NCBI GenBank assembly: GCA_902825875.1
Contig: CADECP010000035.1
Coordinates: forward strand, 1-64,000
DNA: 64,000 bases
Source: an uncultured Acidobacteriota bacterium
GTDB taxonomy: Bacteria; Acidobacteriota; Blastocatellia; RBC074
Direction of reading: 5' to 3'
How positions within the stretch are numbered: the stretch's first letter is position 1; every line of letters begins with the position of its first letter. Below are positions 1-8,784 of this stretch, piece after piece. Below the pieces are notes generated by a model. The model was not told the origin of the DNA. It ran no database searches and saw only the letters and a program-made list of their open reading frames with translations. The position numbers were made by a program, and so were the translations under genes.

Positions 1-2
1 AC

Positions 3-71
3 TCCTTCGAAGGCAAGCTAAACTTTCAACTCTTATCGCGCAACAGGTTTATTATTTACGCTTTGAGATGA
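3..71 (+). CDS. 3' end of an unidentified gene (partial)
   Basis: The frame starting at base 3 is open and ends in TGA at 69-71; the last residues read [10 protein letters not shown]. The stop overlaps the ATG of the next gene as ATGA, the usual sign of translational coupling. Only 22 residues are visible, so no function can be given. The reading frame of the next gene is also open to the window edge, so it is possible that the next gene simply begins further upstream and this frame is noise. Confidence 0.35.
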   Translation, partial: SFEGKLNFQLLSRNRFIIYALR

Positions 72-400
72 ATTTCCCAGAAACAAGCGATGGCGGACCG
101 ATGATGGTTTATCAAATTATTTTAGGTGTATCTCCAAATGCCTCAGATGAGGTCAAAATGCGTCGTCCTCCATTCTCTTTAGATGCGGAAGCCACCTATC
201 GTTATACAGTTTCCGAACGCGAATTGAGAAAATTCAAAACGTTTCTCGCCGGTCGTGGGTTTCAACTTGAAAATCTGAATAAAATTGTCATCAGAGTAGG
301 AGAGATCATCTATGACGACGGGAAAAGATGGTCGCAGGCTTGGTATAAATCAAATCCTGACTTACCCAGTAAATGGGAGAAAATTACCAAACAGCCATAA
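68..400 (+). CDS. hypothetical protein, 110 aa
   Basis: I do not recognise this protein. It is soluble-looking, without signal peptide or membrane segment, and rich in charged and aromatic residues, with a C-terminal half containing [17 protein letters not shown]. The ATG at 68 overlaps the upstream stop as ATGA, which supports it despite the lack of a clear Shine-Dalgarno sequence. The frame is also open upstream to the window edge, so a longer protein cannot be excluded. The next gene follows after a 50-base gap with its own ribosome binding site and a signal peptide, so the two need not act together. Confidence 0.55.
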   Translation: MNFPETSDGGPMMVYQIILGVSPNASDEVKMRRPPFSLDAEATYRYTVSERELRKFKTFLAGRGFQLENLNKIVIRVGEIIYDDGKRWSQAWYKSNPDLPSKWEKITKQP

Positions 401-450
401 CACGGTTACTACCTTTTACTAGCGCCAATTTTTTAACAGGAGAATCTGTC

Positions 451-1659
451 ATGAATAATAGATTTTTTATTCTACTGGTATTAGTGTGCTCATTAGCTTC
501 ATTCATTACCGCGAATAGCTTTTCGTCAATTGTTGGCACTTCCCAAGCACAGTCTTGCTCAGGCGAAGATCCTTGTCCAGAATGCCTGCCTTCTAATTGT
601 GAAGCGGTTGGCGTCAATGCAAGCAGCTTCCCTGACACTGTAGGATGTGGAGCTAGTGTTTGCCTTGGTGGAATCGCGGACATAACGGAGGTGACTTCTT
701 TGGGATCAGGTAGAGATCGAATAAGTAAAGTTCAAGTAAATTGTGAGGATTTCCGGGGAGATCCTTGCGGCGATGTAACTGTAGAATCAGTTCAAATTGA
801 TAGCGAAGTTTGTGCCTGCGTTCCCCCTCAGCGTGTTGGCCATTGTGCCTGTGATAGCGGACAAGGGGGAACTGGAAAGTGTGTTTATTATCAAGGCTGT
901 GGAGAAAGCTCTACTTCTTGCAATACATCTGGAACAGATTGCCCATGCGAAGCAGGACTTTACAGGCCACACTTAGAGTGCGTTGACGGAACCTGCACAT
1001 TAGTTGACACTTGTGGAACAAACCAGTGCTCGCAACAATATCAACTTTGTGGCTGCACTGATGAGCAATGCCTGGCTGTAGGAGCTCTTTGCGATCCAGT
1101 GACGGGGTACTGTTATACGCCTATCCTAATTGACACCGAAGGCGATGGCTTTGACCTGACAAATGCGACTGACGGAGTCTGGTTTGATCTCGATGGCAAT
1201 GGTTCTCCTAATCGTACGGCCTGGACAATGGTCAACACGAACGACGCCTGGCTCGCTCTTGACCGGAATAGCAACGGTGTCATTGACAACGGAAAAGAGC
1301 TATTCGGCAATTTCACGTTCCAGCCTCCGTCGAATGCACCCAATGGATTTATCGCTCTTGCAGAGTACGACAAGACGGTGAATGGCGGGAATAACGATAA
1401 ACAAATTGATGCGCGCGATGCTGTGTTCTTGTCCCTGCGTCTCTGGAAAGATATGAATCACAATGGCATATCCGAAGCCAACGAATTATTCACCCTGCCT
1501 GCGCTTGGTGTGGATTCAATCTCTGTTGATTACAAGGATTCGAGACGGCGCGACCAGCACGGAAACATCTTCCGTTATCGTGGCAAAGTGGATGATGCCC
1601 GACACGCTCGCGTCGGTCGCTGGGCTTACGATGTTTTCCTTGTTGGCCCACCGCGTTGA
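451..1659 (+). CDS. secreted Cys-rich protein with calcium-binding-loop C-terminus
   Basis: A 402-residue exported protein. The start at 451 is set by AGGAGA at 438-443 and by the signal peptide that follows ([16 protein letters not shown], ending near SQAQS). Residues about 35-225 are packed with cysteines in short CxC, CxxC and CxxxC spacings, suggesting a disulfide-knotted surface domain. The C-terminal 175 residues carry EF-hand/dockerin-like Asp loops: DTEGDGFDL (about 228), DLDGNGSPN (247), DRNSNGVID (271) and DMNHNGISE (334). These fit calcium binding, but the helices of a true EF-hand were not checked. The role is unknown; a cell-surface or matrix protein is the likely class. A hairpin terminator follows 24 bases after the stop. 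Confidence 0.7.
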   Translation: MNNRFFILLVLVCSLASFITANSFSSIVGTSQAQSCSGEDPCPECLPSNCEAVGVNASSFPDTVGCGASVCLGGIADITEVTSLGSGRDRISKVQVNCEDFRGDPCGDVTVESVQIDSEVCACVPPQRVGHCACDSGQGGTGKCVYYQGCGESSTSCNTSGTDCPCEAGLYRPHLECVDGTCTLVDTCGTNQCSQQYQLCGCTDEQCLAVGALCDPVTGYCYTPILIDTEGDGFDLTNATDGVWFDLDGNGSPNRTAWTMVNTNDAWLALDRNSNGVIDNGKELFGNFTFQPPSNAPNGFIALAEYDKTVNGGNNDKQIDARDAVFLSLRLWKDMNHNGISEANELFTLPALGVDSISVDYKDSRRRDQHGNIFRYRGKVDDARHARVGRWAYDVFLVGPPR

Positions 1660-1682
1660 ACAATGCTTTGACCAATGCTTTG

Positions 1683-1716
1683 AAGACGGCCTGCCCAATC
1701 AGTAGGCCGTCTTTTG
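1683..1716 (+). terminator. Rho-independent terminator of the Cys-rich protein gene
   Basis: AAGACGGCCT at 1683-1692 pairs with AGGCCGTCTT at 1704-1713 (10-bp perfect stem, 11-base loop), followed by TTTG. It lies 24 bases after the stop codon. Confidence 0.8.
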
Positions 1717-2358
1717 CGTTTTGGGAATTAAGAATTGACAGAATTAGAACCCGATGCTTTAATGCGCCCGCTAGCTCATTAAAAGCGCCTTCGATCTGAC
1801 CTTCCCCGTAGTCAATCGGAAACACATCTTCACAAAGCATCCTAAAGCTTGTGTTTCGTTCCGAGTTGGCAATCTCCCAAATCCTGAATTTCAATTTTTC
1901 GTTTTTTTCAGAACTGATTGAGCCGTAGGCGTGCGCGAGCATCGCCGAAAACTCAATGCGCCTGCCCGGCTGGGTTTGCACAAAACAACGCCAACCGCCC
2001 GGTGAAGTGCGCGCAATGACAGATTTACCAAATGGAGAAAATCATGGTGCCAACTTATTCGTCTGCTTAGCCGACAAAACTATATCAATAGCTTCAATCA
2101 AATAAATTCATTCGTAGATCAAATCGAATCGCCCAACAACCACAGAATAGTTTTCGCTGCTTCTACACACACATTTTGGTTTTCAGCCCCGCCCGTTCAA
2201 GCCCCACGGCAGCCCCGGTTCACCACCACCGGGAAGAATAAACATTTCCCCTTCTCGATTTGGAGCGACGAATCCAGCTTTGAAAACCCGATCAGCTTTG
2301 AATGGACGTAGCCGAAAAATGCGCCCCTGATGGCGTTTATGGCCCACGTCCGTCGTGT
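1717..2358. other. 640-base stretch without a convincing gene
   Basis: No plus-strand reading frame with start, ribosome site and protein-like composition is present. On the minus strand the frame through 1981-1735 reads as plausible protein (for example FRMLCEDVFPIDYGEGQIEG), but it runs on through the terminator at 1683-1716 and into the antisense of the upstream gene, and has no Shine-Dalgarno sequence. It may be a gene remnant. The promoter of the metalloprotease gene should lie near the right end. Confidence 0.5.
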
Positions 2359-2369
2359 AGGAGAAAAGT

Positions 2370-5300
2370 ATGTGTTTGAAGAAAGCTACGCGAGCTTCCT
2401 TGCTCTCTTTCGTGTGTGTGTTAGCAGCTTTCAGTCTTGTTTCCGCAACCAGCGTTATCATTCCCAGCGATGATCAAATGATCGTCGGAGCGCGAGCCAT
2501 TGTCCGAGGTCAGGTCATAGCCATCAATGGTGGTCTGGATCAACAGCATCAAGGCATCTTTACGTATGTCACGCTGCGTGTTCAGGAAGTCTTCAAAGGA
2601 AAACTCACTCAAGGTGACATCATCATCAAAGAACCCGGCGGCCAGTTCGGCAATAAAGGCAGTCTGATTTTCGGCACGGCTGAATTCAAAGTCGGCGAAG
2701 ATGTGCTGCTGTATCTGGATACCTGGCCGGATGGCAGCTTGCGCGTCTACAACTGGTTTCTGGGCAAATACTCAATAATCGGCAGCCGAACTCCAAGCGG
2801 ACAAATGGTCGTTCGCAACGCTGCACAAGGCAATGTCAGCGTGGTCGGTCGTTCACAAACCGGCACGATTACAGACCGTTCTGACTGGGTTACGTTTGCG
2901 ACAATGTTGCGTTCACGTATTGCCGCGACTAAAACCTCTTCGGCCAAGCACGAAGAAACCTTTTTCAAAAGCGTCGCCGTGCGAATTCAACCGGCTGAAA
3001 TCAATGGCGGTTCGGCACTTGGGCCGACGCAGAACTTCACTTTCATCAATCCCAACCGACCGCCGCGCTGGTTCGAACCGGACAACGGACAGTCAGTCAC
3101 CTTCAAAATCAATCCTGCGGGCGCTCCCAATGGAACCATTTTCAATGATGTAGCTGCGGCAATGAACGCCTGGTCAAGTGTCAGCGGTTCGGCGATTCGT
3201 GTCGCCAACGGAGGCTCAACCAACAATTGCGGCTTGCTGGTGCTGGATGGTGAAAACACAATTTCGTTCAACAACTGCGACAACTATTCGCCGTTTTCGC
3301 CACCGGCAGGCGGCGGCTGTTCGGGAATTTTGGCGGCGGCCGGAATCATCAGCTACGACTTATGGCAAACGCGAGTCGTTAATGGCATCACGTTTTACCG
3401 TGCGCTGGAAGGCAATTTGTCCTTCAATCCTTACGCAAGCTGTTATTTCAGCAACGCCTGCAACGTCCAGGAAATTGCCACGCACGAACTTGGCCATGCG
3501 CTCGGAGTCGGCCATTCGTTGGATTCCGATGCGACGATGTATGCCTACGCGCATTTCGACGGTCGCTGCGCCAGCTTGAGAACGGACGATGCCAATTCAA
3601 TGCGGTTTATTTATCCCGGAACCGGCGGAGGCGGCGGAGGTGGCGGCGGCGTAACGCCGTTGAGTATTACGACAACCAGCTTGCCGACGCCGCAACTCGG
3701 CAGTTTTTATTCGCAAACCGTCAGCGCAACAGGCGGCACACTGCCTTACACCTGGAGCGTTTCCGCCGGAGCTTTGCCGTCAGGTTTGAACCTGTCCACA
3801 TCTGGGACGATTTCCGGCACACCGATTCAAGCCGGGACTTTCACCTTCACTTTGATGGTCAGGGATGCGGCGAATGGAACCAGCACACGCAGTTTCACGC
3901 TGCCGGTCAATCTTACCTGCAATTATTCAGTCAGCCCGACCACATTCACCATTGCAACCAATGGAGGCAGCGGAACTGTCAACGTTACTGTAGCTTCCGG
4001 CTGTTCCTGGTCGTCGAGCAATTCCAATTCCTGGATAACGGTTCAAACACCTTCGGGCAATGGCAATGGTTCGGTGACTTTCACGGTTACAGCCAATTCC
4101 GGAGCAACTCGCACTGGAACGATCTCTGTCGCCAATCAATCAGTTAACATCACTCAAAACGGTCAGACCGGCGGAACCAACACTCAAGGCTTGCAGTTTT
4201 ATCCGCTTCCTTATCCTGTGCGGTTGTTTGAAACCAGGCCCGGTTTGCCAGGTTGCATAAACATCGGAACGCCGATTCAAGGCCAGTCACCGCGAAGTCT
4301 AAACGGAAGAGGTGCCTGTAATGGTGTCAGCATTCCCGCCAATGCCCAGGCAATTGCAGGCAATTTCACGGCCATCAACTCGACCAACGTTCCAGGTTAC
4401 GGAACGGTTTATCCGACCGGCGGTTCGCCGCCCAATGTGGCCAACGTCAATTACAAAGCTTCTTCGGCGATTGGTAATTCGTTCATCACAGCATTGAATG
4501 CCAGCGGTCAGTTCAGCATTTTCACCTCTTCGACGGTGGATGCGGTGATTGACATTACAGGTTATTTCGCGCCGCCGGGCGCAGGTGGGTTGTATTACCA
4601 TCCGCTGCCCAAACCGGTTCGCTTGCTGGACACGCGGCCAGGCCAAAGCGGTTGCGACACGCCAGGAACTCCAATCAATGGCAGAAGTTTCGTCTCAAAA
4701 AGTGCTCGTGTGTTTTGCGACGGCGTCACCATTCCAGCGGCAGCTCGTGCCGTCACAGGAAATTTCGCCGTGGTAAATCAGTTGAACAATTTCGGCTTCG
4801 GAGCGGTTTATCCGACCGGTGTGGCAGTGCCGCAAACCTCGAATGTCAATTACGAACCTTATGGCGTCAGCAGCAGTTCGTTTGTCAGCGGATTGAGTTC
4901 TGGCGGACAGTTCAACATTTACGTCTTTTCCACTGTGCATGCTGTGGTAGACATCTCCGGTTATTTCAGCACCGAAGCCGTAGATGTGAACGGAACCGGA
5001 TTGCTATATCAACCGCTTCAAACTCCGATGCGCTTACTCGACACGCGAGCGGGTTTCCAGGCTTGCGACACACCGGGACAGCCGATTCCAACTCAAACAA
5101 CTCGCACGCAATATGCTCGCACAAGCTGTTACGGCATGACGATTCCCAGCACGGCAATGGCCATCGCAGGCAACTTTGCCATCGTCAACGAGCTTCCGAA
5201 TTACGGCTTCGGAACGTTGTACCCAACCGGCAACAGCTTGCCTGTCGTGTCGAATATCAACTACGTGCCGTTTGAAGTCAGAAGCAATTCGTTCATCACA

Positions 5301-5387
5301 GGCTTGAGCGGGAGCGGTCATTTCAACATCTACCCATTCTCGACCCTTCACGTAGTTATAGACGTTGCGGGCTACTTCGCTCCGTAA
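2370..5387 (+). CDS. secreted matrixin-type (M10-like) metalloprotease with He_PIG, BACON-like and three C-terminal repeat domains
   Basis: A 1005-residue secreted zinc protease. The start follows AGGAG at 2359-2363; a signal peptide ends near SLVSATS. After a beta-rich N-terminal domain (about 30-150) comes the catalytic domain with HELGHALGVGH, giving zinc ligands H372, H376 and H382 and catalytic E373, and a Met-turn methionine near 390. This is the metzincin consensus HExxHxxGxxH. A glycine linker (about 415-422) leads to a putative-Ig (He_PIG) domain with TISGTPIQAGTFTFTL, then a BACON-like domain (about 516-597). Three tandem units of about 130 residues follow (about 606-735, 740-868, 877-1005), each with PVRLxxTRPG near the start and DIxGYF at the end. 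Such RLLDTR...GYF units occur in surface proteins of Actinobacteria and Acidobacteria. The substrate is unknown. Confidence 0.85.
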   Translation: MCLKKATRASLLSFVCVLAAFSLVSATSVIIPSDDQMIVGARAIVRGQVIAINGGLDQQHQGIFTYVTLRVQEVFKGKLTQGDIIIKEPGGQFGNKGSLIFGTAEFKVGEDVLLYLDTWPDGSLRVYNWFLGKYSIIGSRTPSGQMVVRNAAQGNVSVVGRSQTGTITDRSDWVTFATMLRSRIAATKTSSAKHEETFFKSVAVRIQPAEINGGSALGPTQNFTFINPNRPPRWFEPDNGQSVTFKINPAGAPNGTIFNDVAAAMNAWSSVSGSAIRVANGGSTNNCGLLVLDGENTISFNNCDNYSPFSPPAGGGCSGILAAAGIISYDLWQTRVVNGITFYRALEGNLSFNPYASCYFSNACNVQEIATHELGHALGVGHSLDSDATMYAYAHFDGRCASLRTDDANSMRFIYPGTGGGGGGGGGVTPLSITTTSLPTPQLGSFYSQTVSATGGTLPYTWSVSAGALPSGLNLSTSGTISGTPIQAGTFTFTLMVRDAANGTSTRSFTLPVNLTCNYSVSPTTFTIATNGGSGTVNVTVASGCSWSSSNSNSWITVQTPSGNGNGSVTFTVTANSGATRTGTISVANQSVNITQNGQTGGTNTQGLQFYPLPYPVRLFETRPGLPGCINIGTPIQGQSPRSLNGRGACNGVSIPANAQAIAGNFTAINSTNVPGYGTVYPTGGSPPNVANVNYKASSAIGNSFITALNASGQFSIFTSSTVDAVIDITGYFAPPGAGGLYYHPLPKPVRLLDTRPGQSGCDTPGTPINGRSFVSKSARVFCDGVTIPAAARAVTGNFAVVNQLNNFGFGAVYPTGVAVPQTSNVNYEPYGVSSSSFVSGLSSGGQFNIYVFSTVHAVVDISGYFSTEAVDVNGTGLLYQPLQTPMRLLDTRAGFQACDTPGQPIPTQTTRTQYARTSCYGMTIPSTAMAIAGNFAIVNELPNYGFGTLYPTGNSLPVVSNINYVPFEVRSNSFITGLSGSGHFNIYPFSTLHVVIDVAGYFAP

Positions 5388-5399
5388 CCAATTGCTGCC

Positions 5400-5452
5400 A
5401 AAACAGAAATAGCCGCGCGAAAATTTCTTTTCGCGCGGCTATTTCTGTTTTT
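5400..5452. terminator. bidirectional hairpin terminator, 24-bp perfect stem
   Basis: Bases 5400-5423 pair perfectly with 5428-5451 around a TTTC loop. The stem starts with AAAA and ends with TTTTT, so it can terminate both the plus-strand metalloprotease gene and the minus-strand methyltransferase gene that converge here. Confidence 0.9.
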
Positions 5453-5471
5453 GATAACCGTTTTATCGTCT

Positions 5472-5527
5472 AGCCCACTTCTGGCAGCCCACTTCTGGCA
5501 GCCCACTTCTGGCAGCCTACTTCTGGC
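5472..5527. repeat. four tandem copies of a 14-bp unit overlapping a stop codon
   Basis: AGCCCACTTCTGGC occurs three times (5472-5485, 5486-5499, 5500-5513), followed by a fourth copy with one change, AGCCTACTTCTGGC (5514-5527). The fourth copy contains the stop and last codons of the methyltransferase gene on the minus strand (stop at 5517-5519), so the array seems to have grown out of the gene's 3' end. Confidence 0.95.
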
Positions 5528-6338
5528 CAACGATCAATGTCGCTTTGACCGAAACATCAAAGCTCGATCCCTGTCGTTCACGGTCAATAATTTTGCCAAG
5601 TTGTTGCTGAACTTTTCCGCGAGTTTCCGAATCCGGCAAAAACGCCATCCAACCATCCAGAAACGATGATGCAATCAACGGCGAGCCGAAAAATTCATCG
5701 CCATTACTGAAATCAAGCCGCTCATTTTTAGCCACGCTGCGAACCTTGCTCAGTCCGGCGTCGAGCGCCATTGTTTCAGCATTGCCCACGGTCAACGGCT
5801 CAGAGATCAATCGTTCCAATTCAGGTGAATGGCCAACCAGATCGAGGTCATAAAGAGCTTCCCAGTAAATCGAAAAGAATTCGCCGAAACTTCCCTGCGT
5901 AGCCAGCTTAAGCACAATCGTTCCGCCTTTTTTGGTTACGCGAACCAGTTCATCCAAGGCATCTTCGATTTCAGCGGCTGGCAACATCGAAAAATCTCCG
6001 ATGACTAGATCGAATTCGCCAACCGGGAACGACAGCTTCTTCAACGAACTTGCGTGAAACTCCGTCCGGTTCGGCTTTTTGATGTCGGCTTTGCCACGCG
6101 CGAGAACCAGTTTTTCTTCGCCGGGATCAACACCAACGACGGCGACTTTCGCTCCCAACCGCAAAGAAAGATCAACCGCGTAACCGCCGGTTCCGCAAAG
6201 AGCATCCAGAAACTTTCCTTCTTTGGGAAACTCGATCTCTTCGTCCACCATACGGTCGAAGATTTCGCGCCACATCGGCGCAACATACAGGTCGTAAATA
6301 TACGCCAACTCTTTGGCGTCGTGTTTTATGCTTTGCAA
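5517..6338 (-). CDS. class I SAM-dependent methyltransferase
   Basis: A 273-residue Rossmann-fold methyltransferase. SAM motif I is LDALCGTGGYAVDLSL (residues about 43-58), an acidic residue ends strand 2 (VGVDPGEEK), and motif II/III is FDLVIGDFSMLP. The region after about residue 150 is family-specific and gives no substrate. Translation probably starts at TTG (6338-6336): GAGGT lies 8 bases upstream and overlaps the stop of the preceding DUF1611 gene, which ends 11 bases away. The two are therefore very likely co-transcribed. The 3' end runs into a tandem 14-bp repeat. Confidence 0.75.
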   Translation of the reverse strand: MQSIKHDAKELAYIYDLYVAPMWREIFDRMVDEEIEFPKEGKFLDALCGTGGYAVDLSLRLGAKVAVVGVDPGEEKLVLARGKADIKKPNRTEFHASSLKKLSFPVGEFDLVIGDFSMLPAAEIEDALDELVRVTKKGGTIVLKLATQGSFGEFFSIYWEALYDLDLVGHSPELERLISEPLTVGNAETMALDAGLSKVRSVAKNERLDFSNGDEFFGSPLIASSFLDGWMAFLPDSETRGKVQQQLGKIIDRERQGSSFDVSVKATLIVGQK

Positions 6339-6349
6339 TCTTCAATACC

Positions 6350-7411
6350 TCAGCTTTTGTTTTTGAGCAGTTTGCGAATCAAATCCACCAACTTGTCACA
6401 TCCATCCAGCAAAACGTCTGTCGTCGGCTTGCCGTAACGCTTTTCGTAATCGGCAACCGTCGAACGAACTTTAGCCTGGGTCATTGATTCGTGATTGATG
6501 GTCAACGCGATGACAGGTTTCTGCGCCAGCAGTTCCAGAATCTGAATTTCACGCTCCAGCGGACTCATCGGGTAATCATCAAAACCGTCGTAAACCTTTC
6601 GCGCAGGCGCGTGTTGCAAAATCACGCCGTCAACTCGCCCGGCGGCAATCAACTCAAAGCCTCCGGGATAAGCCGGATGTGCAATGCTGCCCTGCCCTTC
6701 CAGCAGAATCACTTGAGGTTGTTCATTACGCCAAGCTTCGTAAACAGCGTGCTCGATTTCGCCTGTGACGAAATCATTGACCAGCGAATCCAGCAACAAG
6801 CCATACTTCACACCTTGCAACCACGAAGTTTGCCCCGTGCCTATCAACTCGCTTTTGATGCCAGCGGCGTTCAGGGCTTGGTTGAGCTTGACGGCAGTTG
6901 TGCGTTTGCCAATCGCCGAATCTGTTCCAAGTACGGCCAGCTTCAACGCCTTCACCTGCTCGATCTTGCCGGTGAAAAAGTGTAGCTGCGAACGCGGAGG
7001 CGTTCGGCGAACATCTCGAATAGTCACGTTATTTTGCTCTGCCAAAGCAATGAATTCCGGATCGTCCGAAAGAAATTCGTGCAAGCCGCTATCAATGTTC
7101 AACCCGTGTTCCATTGCCTGCTCAACAGCATCACGCGCGGAATCCGGCAACTTGCCCCCGTCGGGAGCCAGACCAATGACAAAAAACTGTGGGCGCTTGG
7201 CCAACGACTCAATCGCGTCGCTGAAGCTGGCAAAAATCGGTATGCCGTTTGGTTTCCCGTCCAAAACTTCGCCCGCGTCGCGCCCGGATTTGGTTGAATC
7301 AATCACGCCAGCGACTTGATACCGCGCCGTGAACCGCACCAAACCGTTGGCAGTTTTGCCAACCGGAGTGGCGAAAAAGCCTTCGCAATACACAATTGCT
7401 GAACCGTCCAT
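6350..7411 (-). CDS. DUF1611 family protein, DgcN-like (possible D-amino-acid N-acyltransferase)
   Basis: A 353-residue protein matching the DUF1611 family: an N-terminal Rossmann-like domain (residues 1-120) followed by a P-loop domain with GTDSAIGKRTTA near residue 173 and EGQGSIAHPAYPGG near 250. A characterised family member, DgcN, is a D-glutamate N-acetyltransferase working with the racemase-like DgcA. No dgcA-like gene is next to this one, so the substrate here is open. The ATG at 7411 is preceded by AAGGA. It leads a two-gene minus-strand operon with the methyltransferase and is divergent from the sialidase-like gene. Confidence 0.7.
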   Translation of the reverse strand: MDGSAIVYCEGFFATPVGKTANGLVRFTARYQVAGVIDSTKSGRDAGEVLDGKPNGIPIFASFSDAIESLAKRPQFFVIGLAPDGGKLPDSARDAVEQAMEHGLNIDSGLHEFLSDDPEFIALAEQNNVTIRDVRRTPPRSQLHFFTGKIEQVKALKLAVLGTDSAIGKRTTAVKLNQALNAAGIKSELIGTGQTSWLQGVKYGLLLDSLVNDFVTGEIEHAVYEAWRNEQPQVILLEGQGSIAHPAYPGGFELIAAGRVDGVILQHAPARKVYDGFDDYPMSPLEREIQILELLAQKPVIALTINHESMTQAKVRSTVADYEKRYGKPTTDVLLDGCDKLVDLIRKLLKNKS

Positions 7412-7562
7412 AAAAGTCCTTTTGAAAATGAGTTTTCGAGTGGCTGGCCATCATCCACATTTGGCCAAACGCTGGCAAGAAGTGTTGCCTTGTCGCCCGA
7501 ACTACGTACATACTTCGCAGCCACTTCTGGCGTTAATCAAATTCACTTCAAAGGCGAACTCA

Positions 7563-8729
7563 ATGAAAACACTGGTTCTTGTTTCCTGTTTTGCACTGGC
7601 GCTTCTGCTCGCTGGACCTGGTTTCAGTCATCAGGCTGTTCAACAATCCAAAGGCTTTTCGATTCCACTGATTGACCTTTCCGAAGAAAGGCAACGGCAA
7701 GTCATCGTTGACCGCGAACCCGGTCAATACCTTGGCCACCCGACAACCGTCTTGCTGGAAGACAAAAAGACGATCATCGCCGTATACCCCAAAGGTCACG
7801 GGCGCGGAGCCATCATTATGAAACGCTCGACCGATGGCGGGCTGACCTGGTCGAATCGGCTGCCGACTCCGAAAAGCTGGGAAACGTCGCTGGAAACGCC
7901 AACCATTCATCGCGTGATTGATCGGCGAGGCAAAAAACGGCTGATTGTCTTTTCTGGCTTGTATCCGATTCGGATGGCTTTTTCCGAAGACGATGGCCAA
8001 TCGTGGAGCGAGTTGAAACCCATAGGCGATTTTGGTGGCATCGTGGCAATGGGATCAGTCGAGCGATTAAAAAACGGCGATTACGTTGCGCTGTTTCACG
8101 ACGACGGACGGTACTTCCGCAAAGACGGCAAGAATTCCAAGTTTATGACACTGTACCAAACCATATCGAAAGACGGCGGGATGACTTGGGGCGAACCGCA
8201 GGAGTTGTTCAAATCCGACCAGATTCATTTGTGCGAACCCGGCGTGATTCGTTCGCCGAACGGAAAGCAACTGGCGATGTTGTTGCGCGAAAATCGCCGT
8301 GTGAGAAATTCTTTTGTGATGTTTTCCAACGACGAAGCCAAAACCTGGAGCCAGCCCGTTGAACTTCCGGCTTCGCTGACCGGCGACCGTCATACAGGCA
8401 AATACTCCAAAGACGGGCGGCTTTTCATTTCTTTCCGCGATATGGCGCCTGAAACTCCAACCAAAGGCGATTGGGTCGCTTGGGTTGGTCGTTACGAAGA
8501 CATTGCCAAACAACGCGAAGGCCAATATCGCGTCCGCCTGATGGACAATCACAAAAACAAATCCGGCTGGGAAGCCGATTGCGCGTACCCCGGAGTTGAA
8601 ATCTTGCCTGACGGGTCATTTGTCACGACAACTTACGGACACTGGATTCCGAACGAAGCGCCATACATTGTCAGCATTCGCTTGAAATTGAAGGAGCTGG
8701 ATGACAAGGCCAGGACAGCGAAACCATAA
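7563..8729 (+). CDS. secreted sialidase-like BNR/Asp-box protein
   Basis: A 388-residue exported protein of the sialidase (neuraminidase) beta-propeller fold. The ATG at 7563 was chosen because a signal peptide starts there (MKTLVLVSCFALALLLAGPG); the open frame upstream lacks coding character. Four Asp-box motifs are visible: STDGGLTW, SEDDGQSW, SKDGGMTW and the variant SNDEAKTW. Bacterial relatives are annotated as exo-alpha-sialidases, but many act on other glycans or are not proven enzymes. The catalytic Arg triad and Tyr were not mapped. It probably cleaves or binds extracellular glycan. It is transcribed divergently from the DUF1611 operon. Confidence 0.75.
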   Translation: MKTLVLVSCFALALLLAGPGFSHQAVQQSKGFSIPLIDLSEERQRQVIVDREPGQYLGHPTTVLLEDKKTIIAVYPKGHGRGAIIMKRSTDGGLTWSNRLPTPKSWETSLETPTIHRVIDRRGKKRLIVFSGLYPIRMAFSEDDGQSWSELKPIGDFGGIVAMGSVERLKNGDYVALFHDDGRYFRKDGKNSKFMTLYQTISKDGGMTWGEPQELFKSDQIHLCEPGVIRSPNGKQLAMLLRENRRVRNSFVMFSNDEAKTWSQPVELPASLTGDRHTGKYSKDGRLFISFRDMAPETPTKGDWVAWVGRYEDIAKQREGQYRVRLMDNHKNKSGWEADCAYPGVEILPDGSFVTTTYGHWIPNEAPYIVSIRLKLKELDDKARTAKP

Positions 8730-8784
8730 AACCCGGCAGGCTTTTACACTTTCATGGCATTGGCGGGCGTGCTAAATTTTGATT

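Noticed and set aside
1490-1981. Minus-strand frame of 163 codons
   Set aside because: It crosses the terminator and the antisense of the upstream gene and lacks a ribosome site; only the part near 1735-1981 looks protein-like, so it is noted as a possible remnant only.
3628-3660. GGC/GGA repeat as a possible microsatellite
   Set aside because: It encodes a polyglycine linker in frame between two domains of the metalloprotease.
5472-5527. CRISPR array
   Set aside because: The 14-bp units are directly adjacent with no spacers.
7329-7562. N-terminal extension of the sialidase-like protein
   Set aside because: The extension has no ribosome site and a typical signal peptide starts at 7563.
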